This document shows positions 47,201 through 60,300 of a stretch of DNA of 64,000 nt, one piece after another; the stretch's first letter is position 1, and the number at the start of each line of letters is the position of its first letter. The DNA lies in assembly GCA_009617715.1 (NCBI GenBank), contig VTFK01000023.1, positions 2,046,001 through 2,110,000 of the forward strand. Direction: 5' to 3'. Both the position numbers and the translations under genes were made by a program. Under the pieces are notes generated by a model. The model saw nothing but the letters and a program-made list of their open reading frames with translations, ran no database searches and was not told where the DNA came from. The stretch comes from Plectrocnemia conspersa. Lineage: Eukaryota; Arthropoda; Insecta; Trichoptera; Polycentropodidae.

Positions 47201-50200
47201 ATATCCATTAATAAGAATCGATAAAATTGTACCTCTGGTCCGGTAAAATCTGCTACTTTATCAGCACCTCTAGTTTTTCGGCCTGTTTTCAACGCCGGAA
47301 CGAATCCGATGGACACTAACAACTCTAGGAATTGATGTTTAATATCGCCTAACATAGAGAGCGATTTGTTTGATAGATAATTTTCACTTGCAAAGACTTG
47401 ACCGGCGTATCTACTGTGTGATGCTGCTTCTTGCCATTTCTATAAAAATAATACAATTAATAAAATGGTTAAATGTATGTATTTACATATATGTTAATAA
47501 TATGAACCATATACTTTATATGCCTTGAGTACTGTGAGTTGATCGCTGTTTCCTATTGAAAACTCCTTCTTTTTGGCATCAGCTTGTTCCTGAAATTTAT
47601 TACAAAATATTCATAATCTACTTGAGAATATGTATAAATATAAATTAACAGAAAGTTTTCTATAAAAAATTATTACTTTAGAAAAACATTTTTTATTTAT
47701 AATAAGTAATTTAATTTAAATAGTATTAATCTAATTCTGTATTGTATATTTTACAGAAAACCAAGTATAATATTGTTTTATTTTATATATTTAGATTCTA
47801 AGCGTTATAATTATACCTTTTTGCCAAACGGCGCAACAAAAGGGTTCTTATAGCTCAGACAAGCGGCTATCGTCAAAGCAGAGTCGAGACAGCAAAATAT
47901 AGCGCCGAACAACATAAGCTTTCCGATTCGAACGTCGACCGGCAAAGTAGCTAAATGAGCGCCCAAAGCAGTGAGATCTAATGATCTATCCAAAGCGCCG
48001 ACGTCTTGTAATCTCGTCAGAGCTGAATTGATACTCTCATCGCTCGGAGGCTCCAATGTACCGCCTTGAAAAATTATAAGTCTTTTAAATATTAATTTGT
48101 GTCAATAATTAAATAAATCATTTAACGAAGAAGCATTTACCTAAGACTTTAGGAACACTGACACCCTCGAAGACAGGAAGAACTTTTATACGTAAAATCA
48201 ATTGTTCTAATGGCACTCGGTGAATTTCAGGTACAGGTTGATCCAAAATGTGATATTCGTAGCGGTGAGATGTAAATAGATGGACGCATACTCCGGGCAT
48301 CACACGTCCAGCTCTTCCTTTCCGCTGTTGAGCGTTTGCTCTCGATACCCAAATCATATCCAAAGACTCCATGTTACGATTTGAATCGAAACTGAAATGA
48401 ATCAATACTATTATAATTAAAATTTATTATTGACAAATTTAATATATTATATAAATATATTATACACAAGATTTATATATTTTATATATAATAGTATATA
48501 TTTCAGTTACCTTAATTTTTATTTTACATAATTGCACAATTGTTTTTAATACGACATTTCCAGATAGACGGATTAAGCATAATGTAAAATGAAAGTAATT
48601 TTTATGCTATTTCGGTGAAGATTTCTATTTTCAATGTCATCATTGAACAAAGAATCGGATACAAAATTTGCTTTGGGGGAAAATAACATTTTGATTTCAG
48701 TCTGGTATCTCACTAATTACTTAGTAGTTGTTGTGTTTACCCCACTGTAATGCCTGTCACGTTACAATGGAAGATTTGGTTCGGTGATTATAGCAAAAAT
48801 TCTGATCATAGTGATTGATATACACATATATGTATATTTAAGAATATGTCAATATATATAAAAAATTGTTTGTAAATATAACAGATGTTAATATGATTTT
48901 AATTTAAAAATACCTAGTTTTAAAAATATTTTAAAATTATATTAGTAATTTACATTGATATGATACACATAATTATATAAAGCAGAATTTAAAAGTAAAA
49001 TTTATTTGGCAATCAAACAATCAGAATTTCAGTGTGCGCAATAATCTGGTCACTGAAGATTAATAATAAATAAATAAATAAGGATATTGTGCATATATTT
49101 AAACAAAACCTTAGAAGGAGAAATTTATATCTGTTAGTAGAAAAATTTGTGAATCACTCTTAATATTAAAATATTTACCGCTTTTCTTTCATCTTTCCAC
49201 AATCAATCACAAATACGCAATCATCGATCGTAACTGAGGTTTCGGCTATGTTTGTAGAGAGCACAATCTTCCTCACTCCTTTTTTCGGCTTACAAAACAC
49301 AGCTGATTGTTCTTCACTAGTAAGCGTTGAATGCAACGGAACTAACATATAGTTTCCGTTCCTGTTATTAATTTCAATCAAAAGTTAATTTTATGGTACA
49401 AATATTGTGTAATAATATAATAATTGAATTAACCTTGGACTAAATATTTTACTATCACACAGTTGTTCATGCAGAGACGTTATTTCAGATATTCCAGGTA
49501 AAAATACTAATATTGCTCCTTCTTTAGGCCATGTGTGATCTCCTTCAACGATATATGTTAAGATATGTTCAATAAGATCTAAATTAACCTAAAAATAAAA
49601 CAATGGAGATATCATTTTTTCTTGATAAACAATATTTTAGTAACGGAAAGGTCAATAGCATTGAAATTATTTTATATCTTCTTGATGTAATATTTCGACT
49701 TCTTGTAAACTGTATTTAATAATTAGGTATAAAGTTAAGAAAACGATTCTTAAGTCATTTTAATTAAATCGTTTCTAGTGTCTTACCTTTTCAGGATCCA
49801 TTAAATATAAATTTTTACATGCGAGGGCACTGCAACCCGGATATCTTCCAAAAGTTTGCGGCAAAGTGAGATTATCATCTCTGATATTAGTTTTAGGGCA
49901 TGAGCTTGCTGCTAGAACATCGCTCGTCTTCAACTCAATTTCCAAAGCATCATAAGATCCTAAAATATATAAATTTTCATAATATGTAACACTCAATAAA
50001 TTAATTAATAATAAAATACCTTTCTTAACTTTCCGCGTGTATTTAGAATTTTCTTCCATGATAAACATAGTCTTCTCTAAAATATCTTCGAGGAACAGTT
50101 GCTCTACAGGGAATGTTCTCCCCGGAATTTCCAAGACGGGAACTTCACCGAAATAATTAGAAAAGAGATTGGCATTCATTGTTGCACTCATCAACACAAC

Positions 50201-52886
50201 TTTCAAGTCTTTTCTGGTGTTCAATAAATCTTTTAAAATCAACAATAGAAAATCGCTCTCTTCCGATCGTTCGTGGACTTCGTCTACTATGATGTGCGTT
50301 ACAGAATTCAACTGAGGTTCGCTTTCAAGCCTTCGCAGAAGTATACCAGTAGTGCAAAATGTTAGACGCGTCTTTGACGATACCTTACTTTCTAAGCGAA
50401 TCTGTTAAATAAATCATATGTTATCGATTGTTTATTAATTAAATTTATTTAAAATTAAATTATTTACTTGATAGCCGACAGTGTTTCCAGTTCTTTCGAG
50501 TCTTTCTTCGGCGACACGGTCCGCTACTCCGATTGCCGATATTCGTCTCGGTTGCGTACAAACAATTTCTACGTGCGAATTATTTGAATTCTTCGCTTTA
50601 TTTAACAACCATTCATCTAATAAAAATTGAGGTACTTGCGTACTTTTACCGCAACCTGTTTCACCGCTAATTACTATAACCTATTCAATACAAAATTAAT
50701 TAATTATAAATGTATAGCTTTTTATGATATTCATGAAAAATACCTGAGTTTTTTCCACAGCGTTCAAAATATCGTTCATCTTATTCCAAGCCGGAAGCTT
50801 TTTTCTACCTTCTATCATCAACTTATATTGACTATTCTTTTGCTTCTCTATGAACTTCTTTGCAATTTGTTGATCTTCTTCTAAAACACTCTCCATATTG
50901 AACAATTTATTATCGCGAATAGCTGCTCTTTCATAATGGGAAGGTAAAATTTTTTTAGTGTTTTCTTTCTCATCAATTATAATGGGAAACAGTGGTTGAG
51001 AACTATCTAAAAATTTTTTATCATTCTTTTCTAAAAACTCCATAATTTCTTCTTCGTTTTGCAACAAATCAACTATCGAATATACTGACGGTACTCCGTC
51101 TCTAGAAAGAATATCGGCTTCGGCGATTAGCCGACGACAAATATGAAGACACGTCATTTGAGGTAGAAGATTATCGGGAGCGCTTGTTTTCAGCAATATA
51201 ATAGGCGATTCAAACGGATACTTAGTGTTTATCCTAAATTTAATTTCTAAGAAGAAGTCAAAATTGTTTACACTCTCTTCTTTTTTGACTAAAACTGTCG
51301 GTTCTTCTTTCTCATGTGAAAACCTACATCTCTCGCGAAATTTACAAGTTCCCTTCAAGTAGTTTCTGCACATATCTATCTTTTTCGTCTTAAAATTGTT
51401 ATTTTTATTGTTGTAATTGATGTTCTCTTTGCGGCTAGTTACTATTTTCTCAACTTCGCTATTACTGCACAGCTTGAATAAATAATTCAATTTTAACTTG
51501 AACTCCCATAAACTATTATACTCTTTTTCTTTGAAGATGGATTCGAATATGGATTCTAGTACAGCTTTCTCGTCATTCCTCGACTCTAACAATTCCATAA
51601 TCGTCGAATCACATTCTATGTTTGAAACATCGTTAATTTCATAATATTTATCATATAGAGCGTCTAAAGCTTCGTCAATTTGTCCATTAGTATAATCAAG
51701 AGCTTCTGCACAATGTGTTTTATGAAAACCATACCTGAAAATAAGCAAATAATTATATAAACGACAATGAAAATATATTGTCAATTTAGAAGAATACTGT
51801 CAACATAGAATTCATATTAAAAAATTGCGTAATATTAAAACATTCACATTTCATATGCATCGCTTAAATTTATGTAAGTTAAATAATTATTTTCATTCCC
51901 AATAATTTTAAACTATTTAATAAATACAAAACGTGAATTAAAAATCAAATTAATAATAGATACACAATATTAATCAACTGAAATTATTTCTTAATGAGGC
52001 AGTTTTATATTGCGTGATTAAAAACGGTTGATTCTAAACGAGCAGTTAAATTTGTCTAATTTAAATTCATTGAAATTTAAGATTTAAATTCATTAAAATT
52101 TAAATTCACTTGTCATATAGAGCAGATAACTATAAAATTGGTCACAGAACGGCCACTCACTGGCTGTTGTGATGATATAAGATAAGACAAAATTCGTCCT
52201 TCCCAATTTAAACATTTTTTTAAATTTTATGACGACTTTTTTACGTCACGCTTGTTATGCATGAAAAATCATTATGACGCCTTTATGCGTCATGCCCAGT
52301 TAAGAGGTTAAAACTATATTGACGTTGAATAGAACGGTCATATGTTGTCACAAATAAATAAATTTTATACTAACATTTCTAATTTCTTCAACGCAAACAT
52401 CCTAAATTTATCTTCGCTCGTTACCATATCACTTTTTTTCTTTGAGTAATCAAAACCACCTTGTACAACTAGATTGCCACGTTCCATCCAATAACGAGTA
52501 CCAAGATTAGAACCTTTATCCTAAAAAAACAACCAAATAATAAATATACCGCAAGTATAAAATAATATACGAACAATAAAAATAATACCTTATAGTTCGA
52601 CGGCTTATTTAACTCGAAATCTTGACCGTGAATGTGCCTAAGAGTCTCCAATATGAGGTTTTGAGAATCACCGCTAAGTCGCAGGGTTTGCATTTCAACC
52701 CTAAGCGCCGGATTTGATTCATATTTATCGTCTATTTTTTTATTGCTGAAATAATGAGTTTCATTAGATTGTGAAATAGCTCATATGTACTAAATTAGGT
52801 GCAAATATAAATGTATACATAATTTTTGGGTTAACAGGCGTGTGAAGAAAATAATCTTCCGCCAGTTGTTTGGAGTTGCCGTCCAT
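44209..52886 (-). CDS. DHX57: DHX57-like DEAH-box RNA helicase (17 coding exons, 1267 aa)
   Basis: ATP-dependent RNA helicase of the DEAH/RHA group; its RNA targets are poorly known. Exons: 52819-52886, 52589-52745, 52375-52520, 50744-51734, 50468-50680, 50020-50401, 49787-49959, 49434-49588, 49179-49361, 48141-48391, 47817-48064, 47515-47589, 47233-47439, 47100-47174, 46777-47023, 45206-45294, 44209-44352. Modules in order: a UBA domain (from about residue 115), an RWD domain whose halves flank a C3H1 finger ([19 protein letters not shown], 246-264), Walker [11 protein letters not shown] (from 460), DEVH (565-568), SAT, motif [13 protein letters not shown]2 and the OB-fold end. RWD around a C3H1 finger is the hallmark of DHX57 among DEAH helicases. 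Length is near the vertebrate protein minus its N-terminal extension. DEVH instead of DEAH is a mild variant. Divergent to CLASRP. Confidence 0.93.
45680..46510 (+). mobile_element. LINE fragment in intron 15 of DHX57
   Basis: Plus-strand, antisense to the host gene. Legible pieces are a [14 protein letters not shown] block (about 45820-45860, the YADD-box region), then [16 protein letters not shown] and the LRSSRRKLY-type C-terminal block (about 46325-46345). The same family occurs at 840-2300 and 42890-43650. Stops and frame changes mark it as dead. Confidence 0.7.
46588..46750. mobile_element. pogo/Tigger-type MITE (163 bp) in intron 15 of DHX57
   Basis: It starts CAGTAGACTCCCGAATAACACG and ends in the near-perfect inverse CGTGTTATTGGGGGGTCTACTG, flanked by TA on both sides (46586-46587, 46751-46752). 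TA duplication and CAGTAGAC-type ends fit pogo/Tigger elements of the Tc1-mariner superfamily. Non-coding. Confidence 0.8.
48690..48785 (+). mobile_element. SINE 3' fragment in intron 9 of DHX57
   Basis: The text cagtctggtatctcac, then gtttaccccactgtaatg, then gttacaatggaagattt matches the tail of the SINE at 42399-42740. The head is missing. Confidence 0.55.
52200..52318. repeat. piggyBac-like terminal fragment in intron 3 of DHX57
   Basis: A block with repeated gacgac/acgtcacg/tgacgcc/gcgtcat words ends in GCCCAGTTAAGAGGTTAA. This resembles the end of a piggyBac-type element next to a TTAA site. No partner end was found, so the borders are uncertain. Confidence 0.35.
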
Positions 52887-54366
52887 TTTAATTTCTAAAA
52901 TAAATATAGGGCCAAACGCCAAACGACACGTGCCATAGACAACTGACACTTGAATGTCAAACTGCGAATAATGTTGTCATACGCAAATTATTTTTATATT
53001 TTTTGATTTCAATTCCTCTATCGCAGCGGTCGGGGAACCGGGGTAAATTACCCCAAATGGGGTAAAAATGAAATTTTTTTGGGTAATAGGGAAATTTTTC
53101 TAATATTTAAACTGCTATTTCATAAACGTGTTAGTATGTTTACAAACTTAAACAATATGTAAATGTAAATTAATTCAATAAATAATGTTTATTTAAAATT
53201 ACCATTGATTGTATTCTTTTCAGAATGGGGGGGGGGGGGTAATATCGACTTACGCAAAAATATTTTGGGGTAATGGTTAAAAAAGTTCCCCGACCGCTGC
53301 TCTATCGGAATTTGGTTAGTTTGGTGGATATGTACCCAGGCATTGTAAATTTTTAAAGACGTTTTAACATTATGCCCTTTATCATTAGGGTCCTAAATAC
53401 ACAATAATTAAAAAAAGAAAAGCGTTTTCTTCTGTGACCATATTGCAGCGCTCATTGTACGTATGAATTACAAGACGTCTACATGCAAACTGAAGTAGAA
53501 TGAGTAGTGTGGTGAGTTGCTTCGTGCTCCGACTTCTTGCTTCTTTCTTCATTAATATTAGATTAGTATGAAAGTAAAACAATTTTTCAAATTCATTGTA
53601 CACAACATTTTCTTTATAAATTTGTTTCAAAGGACATCTAGTATAGAAATAAATGATTTCATCCTAAACTTATCTCTTGAAGTTTATCTAAAGCATCAAG
53701 ACAGGAAAAATTTGGTCAATTTTTGCTGTTTCTTAATTATTGCAATCTTTCTGACAATTTTATTTTGGCGACGGAAGGTGACAGGTGACAATTAGATACA
53801 GATTGAGCCGCTACAGTAGTATGTTTATTGACGATAAAGTTACATGTTTATTTACATATGTATGAGCATAAATAGGCCCACTACACCTTGATTAACATTT
53901 GACAAGGTGATTTTTTCTCGTTGCTCTTTAAAATATTTTCTAATTCTCTGTAAAAAAATCATGAGGTGACATGTACAAACTTGTACAAGTACTTAATAAT
54001 TAGTGATGGGAAAAATTAGAGATTTTGAATGGGGCGGAAAAAACCAAGAACTTTTGGAAAAGTTTCAGGTATTTTTCCGGTGCTTTTTGTTGCTGCCACC
54101 CCCCTCAAACATTTACATTGACATCTAAAATATAATAGTTAAAAAATCACAGATAGCATAATTATGCTTTTTTTTGTATAATATAACTCATTTGCTAAGT
54201 TATAGAAAAAATATAAAATTATAATTGCATTTAGCTCTGACTTTAGCCCTGACATTAGCTCCGCTGTTGGTACTTTTCCGTTGTAGCGCACGCGTCGCCG
54301 GTAAATGTCAGCGGTAGCGCCTGCCCTCGCTGAGGTGTGACTTTTTAGGCGGGCGCAGCCGTAGCT
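52887..54366. promoter_or_regulatory. Divergent DHX57/CLASRP intergenic region
   Basis: The start codons of the two divergent genes are 1480 bases apart. The left third holds a hAT-type MITE (53024-53299). The stretch 53370-53830 has short frames on both strands but nothing recognisable. The last 130 bases before the CLASRP ATG (about 54235-54366) are GC-rich with several CpG (for example gcgcacgcgtcgccgg), and probably form its TATA-less promoter and 5' UTR. Start sites are not resolved. Confidence 0.45.
53024..53299. mobile_element. hAT-type MITE (276 bp) between DHX57 and CLASRP
   Basis: Ends CAGCGGTCGGGGAAC and GTTCCCCGACCGCTG are perfect inverses. The flanks carry an exact 8-bp duplication CTCTATCG (53016-53023 and 53300-53307). 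The inner parts ggggtaa and ttacccc extend the inverted repeat imperfectly. No coding capacity. It sits about 140 bases upstream of the DHX57 start codon. Confidence 0.9.
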
Positions 54367-57300
54367 ATGTGGCACGAGGCTCGAAAGCAGGAGCGCCTCA
54401 TCAGAGGCCTCATCGTCGACTATCGACGTAGAGCGGAGCGTCGGAGAGACTTTTATGAAAAAATAGTATGGACCAAAAAATCATATACACTTCTATCAGA
54501 TTTTATTTGTGTATGGGATTAGTTTTGATTTTGAGTATAAATTTCTAAATATTTTCGTATAAAACATATAAGCAAAATTGTACAACTATTTCATGGAAAT
54601 GTACTGGAAAAGTGGTAGTGGAACTATTAAATCATTAAAACATTATTTTGATCAATGCTGACGTACCTATTCTTCCTTCTACATCTTATAAATATAATTA
54701 AAACAACTCATTTTTACATTTGCGTTGATATTGATTCATTTAAAAATCTCATTTATAGAATGCAGACTCCACGCAGATACTTCAAGTTCATGGCAGGCAG
54801 TGCAAAATTCATCTGGAGCCGACCATCGCAGCTGCCGGTGACAGTGCTTCTATTATGTAAGTTGAAAGAGACATTGCTGGTTATTTATTACTGGGAACTG
54901 AGAAAAATAAATTATGATCAGATAGTTCTTACCCGTTATTCTTACTGATAGTAATCTGCAAAATAGGTAGAATCTTCCTTTTTTGCCCTCTGATGTTTAA
55001 TCCTTTGAACGGTCTATCTTTCACTGTTTTGAGGTACCCTATTTACATAGTATATATAACTGAAAAAATATTTAATTCATTTATTTTTTAAAATTTAATT
55101 TAATTTTAATGATTTTGTATGCCTTCACCTACGGAGCAAAAAAATTAGCAACATATATAAAGACCATTACTGTACATTTATTTTCTTATTGGATGTTTTG
55201 TTGATTACTTGAATGATATATCACTCATATATAACTTATTTAGATCTCAGATATTTTCATTGTCAAAAGGTTATAAATACGACATCTGCGGTGTTTTGTA
55301 ACTTTCATATTTTTTAAGGCAATAGGTGTTACCTAATTTTGTCCGTTGTGGAAGTATTGAAGCTGGTGATTGTTTACAATATTATTTAGTGTATTTTTGT
55401 GATTTATGATTAACTTTATTGTGCTTTTATTGATATTGCATCATAATTATTCACAGGATGCCATGGCAGGGTGATCATAACAATATCATAGATCGATTTG
55501 ATGTGCGAGCTCATTTAGACTACATACCCGAAGTAAAAGTTCCGGAAGTGCCACCGGAGAGTTTGAGTCAAGAAGAAAGGAACTGTAATTATGAACGCTA
55601 CAGAATATTGGCACAGAATATGTTCCTCTCAATAGGTATTTATTCATTTAAATATTTATTTATATAATTACATACATATATTATAAATCATTACCATTGA
55701 AAAATTAACATAAATCCTAATAAATAAATGGTACTGGTCGATTTTATACCAGCCACAACTGCATGATTTTTCGTGGAAACAAAAGCAATGCATTTCATCA
55801 ACTAATTCTAAAAACCAGCATTTTTTATTTATTTTTTTATTCATATTGCGTTTTTTTGTAAATATTTTTTTAAAGTAGAAAAAAATTAATTTTATGATTT
55901 TAATTTTATGCGACCCACACATAAAATAATTTTAACATATGAACCAATACAAGTCAAAACATTTGATAAATTTTGTTTTTTAATTCCTTTTAATTTAAAA
56001 GCTATCCCATTTTTTTGTTATAATTCTTGTGTTGCGCAAAGTTCTCGCGAAATAATCGTTTTAACACATCACGCAATGAATAAATTACCTGTTAGTCGGT
56101 CGAGTGTTAAGATGGCTTTTGCGCATGGACTGAATTGTTTCATTATATGTGTGGTCGTATATATGTGCAAGCGCGGTGGTGGCCGGTATAAAATCGACCA
56201 GTGCCAAATAAATATCTAATATTACTAAAATAATATAGTATTTACAAAATTAGACAATTTATAAATTCCACAAATAAAATTTGTTATTTCATACTCTACA
56301 TATTAAATGTTGAAATATATCTTTGATAGGTGAAGAGAAATTTCTTCATCAGTTGGCGATTGAGGAACAATTCGGTATTACGATGGAAGAGAAAGAGTCG
56401 CAAAAAGAAAAGCATGAGAAAAAAGGCCACGGTGCTTCCATCGGTTATAATTATGACGATCCGACTCAAACGACGAATACAAGTAATATATTAATATAAT
56501 TTTAGGTCGTCACTAATAATTATCAACATTGATAAGTAAATTAATTTAATAGATAGTAAAAATGCTGCTCCTAAAACTGAAGAAGATTCGGAAGAAGAAT
56601 CCGATGCTGAAATTCTAGACGTTGATTTAAGTATCGATGTTAATAAAGTTGAACCATCGCAAGTATGTATTATTATCATATATTTCTGGAAAACATGTGT
56701 ATAAAAATTTAATTATTATAGGCTCATGCGATGAATACTTGTGGAACTCATTACGGTATGTTGGATACGGATCTGTTTTCATTTTTGACGTCAGATGCTC
56801 ACGAGGCCGAGAGGCACAGGCAACAGATGCGGGAAGAAAAAGAAAAAGCGTTGTTTTCGGGCAGAAAGAGTCGACGTCAGAGACGAGCTCATAGGTAGTT
56901 TTATTTGTACTATATTTTAAGTGAACTTTATCCTTGTGAATATTTTATCTTATTTTCTTTCAGAGATAAGCTGTTAGCGACGCGAATCGTGAGTCCTCCG
57001 CATTATGCAGCGAAACCGTCACCAGTGAAACACGTCGGGGACGATTCTCCATCGCCTACGAGATCTCCTTCACCAGAGCCGAATACAAATACTGTAACTT
57101 ACATTACAAGCTTCGGCGGTGATGACGATCTCCCTCCGGAACCTGGTATAATATTTTAAATGCCATTATTATGATTTATTTATCTTTGATATAAATATGT
57201 ATTTGCTCAACAGTCAAACCGATCAATAAGATGTCTTATGCGGACAAAGTGAAAGTGTCCTTAGAACCGAAACCTTCTACACGCGACAGTCCCAAGAGAT

Positions 57301-60300
57301 TGAAAAAGTTGGCAAGTCCTAAGAAGCAAAGGCGATCTCCTTTGCCAAAATCAAAGAGGTCTAAATCTAGGTCGAGATCGCCTTATCTGAAATCTAAAAA
57401 TCGGTCTAGATCGCGAAGATCGAAATCAAGATCTAGATCCAGATCGAGGTCCAGATCGCGTAAATCGCGCCCCAAGAGCTATAGATCTGTATCTAAGAAT
57501 AGGTCTAGGAGTCGCTCCAGAGACAGAAGGCGTTCGTATAGTGATAGATCATCGAGAAGCTACTCTCGGTATTATACATTTCATCAAAAGGTGTATTAAT
57601 TCAGTGTGATGCATTATTAATTTGATTGTTTGTTGCAGGTCGTATTCTAGATCAAGTTGTTCACGGAGTAGTTCGAGCTCCTCTTCGACTTCACGCAGGT
57701 ATGTGTTTTTAATGAAGAATATTAGGTATTGTTTGGTGATGTATTGATTTATTAATTGTGGATTGCATGGTTATGATAATAATAAGCGTTACAGTAATTT
57801 AACGATAACGATCAATTATATTAAATAATTTGTCAAAAAATTGAGATGGATGTTTCCATCTGCATTTACTTGTTACATTTATTTTGTAGAGCAATTTTCA
57901 TGTAAATATTCTCATGACCGAAAATTCTGTTTAAATTCTTTACAATCTTTAAACCCTCAAGTTTGATTACAGACAGCAAAATCTGGTTTTTCTCTTTTAA
58001 GAAAAATAATGCACGAAAAACAGAACAATGATATTGATTTTTTTAAAAAAATAATCCAATTATGATTAATTCGTTCTTGGAAAATCATTCATTCGAAAAT
58101 TTTCTTCCATCCTCTGATGTAAATTTTTTGAAATCTGCGTCTTCTCCTTGCTCCGGTCCATGTTCAATTGTAATACATTTTATATTATCGGTGACCGGTA
58201 GCCAGGTTCGTTGAAATTAATAGATATCCCGTTTCCTTTTAATTTTTTTTACACAAAAATTTGGAATATAACGTTAAGACATTCCATTTAACAAACAATG
58301 GTTAATTAGTTGTTTATTAATAATATTACCTACATATGAAGTACCTATGACCATCAATTTATAATAAGTTGCTTCTTTTTTCAGTTCAAGGAGTCGAAAG
58401 GGTTATAACAACAAGAGCAGTTATGCGATCAAATCACCTGATAAGGGTCATTCGAGTAACCTTAACTCGATACCTCCTCCGCCCGTACGTCCAAGATATT
58501 ATGGGCGCAAGAGGGAAGGTTGTAAGTCGTCGTCCAGCGAGTTATCGATAGACTCCAGCGATGATCAGTCACAAACGGAAAAGTAATATATTTTGATATT
58601 AACAATATTGTGACATCTAGAATTAATTTCAGCGTGTCACATTTATTTAAAATTAAATAAAAGCATGGTCATTATTGCTTAATCAAAATCGAAAACAATC
58701 GAGATAACAACCAGTGTCATTAAGAAATTATTGATTTGTCTAAGTTTGATACAACTATTTTTTAGAAAGCTTTTGAAATAATGTGTAACTTAAAAAATGT
58801 AAAATTTGTCCGTATATATTTATTATTAGATACCATAGAAAATGTACAAGTCTGATTTTGATTCTAGATGTTAATATAATTACAATAAAATATATTTTTT
58901 GGTTGTAATATTGTGTTTACTTTTTCAGATCAAACGAAAATATGGTTGGCAGTAAAACCAGCCAAGTGTCGAATGTAGTCCGTAGTTCGGGATCAACATC
59001 CAAAGTCAGTAAGAATCATTGTATCGGGGCACTCCTAGACCAGTTTAATAAACAGTACAGTTGTGAAAGCTCGAAACTGAATCCGCCCATTAAGTTATTA
59101 GTTTCAGTTTTATTTTATACCAAACGATCGCCGAGTTTTTATTTTTCGTTTAAATGTGTGATTTTATCTTATTATTTCTTCCAAACTCCCATTCGAAACT
59201 GTACTGTGAAGTGTGTCTTATACTATATAAATATAAAAACCGGAGTGTTTAGTATAATATATACATTTTATTATGATTGTTATAATAGACACTATTGACA
59301 ATGTCAGATTTTATTGTAGAATTATTTATGCTATATCGGCATTGTCAATAGTACCGTTATTGGTAAGTGGTGATTTGTGACGTCTAGGTGAAAAATTGTA
59401 AGGATTCGGATGTGTATTAATGTGTGTTGTTAAATGAGCACATACGATTTTCAGCACTCTGGAACGTCCAGCGAAAAATTATCACTGAAAGAAAGACTTC
59501 GGAGGAAGATGCAAGCGCAACTGTCAAGGCAACGTGAGTTCATTAAAGTATGGTATGCGAGTATTGCGATTTATGTTTAACGGCAATGAATTTGTTGCAG
59601 TGCGGGCTGATAAAAAAGCTGAAGCCGAACGTTTGGAAAGAGAACAGCAGCTGCAGCAAGAGCGTGATGATGAAATGCGCGAGATGGCTATTAAGATTCG
59701 TCGAAGGTATTCCTAAAATCTTTTGCTAGGGCAGATCATATATACAGGCGGCCCTCGACTTTCGCACATAATTGGTTCCTGAAAATGTGTGTGAATGTTG
59801 AATGTACGAAAGTAGAGGAAAGTAAAAAAAATTGAAATTGTGTGTATTTTAAAATATTTATTTATCAAGTAAATATAAAATGTTTAAGAGGCATTTAAGA
59901 GACATGTTTAAGTGGGGTTTGCGGGTGTTTCATTTGAAAAGTTATCAAGAGCTAACTGTTTTCCACTATTCTTTTTCTTTTCTTCATATAGTATTTTATA
60001 ACATGCTGTGTCTTTATTGATTGCCCTACGCACTTGAGATATGCGTTCTCCATTGGAATCATAATCCTCCATAATATTTAAAAATTTGTCAAGATGCGTG
60101 AAGGCTTCATTCATATTTTTCATTGTTAAAGAGTTTGCCAAAATAAACCTGTCTCATCAACATTAAATATTTGGCTAGAGGAATATTCTCCATCTTCAAT
60201 AATTTTGGATAATTAGGAAATAAATTCTTTTGCAGCATCTTTATCCGCATCAGCCGATTCTCCAGTAAATTTATTATTATGAAAAGAATACCTCATTTTA

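Noticed and set aside
53385..53795. Protein-coding genes on either strand upstream of CLASRP
   Set aside because: The frames overlap each other on opposite strands, have no recognisable domain and no supporting splice or promoter context.
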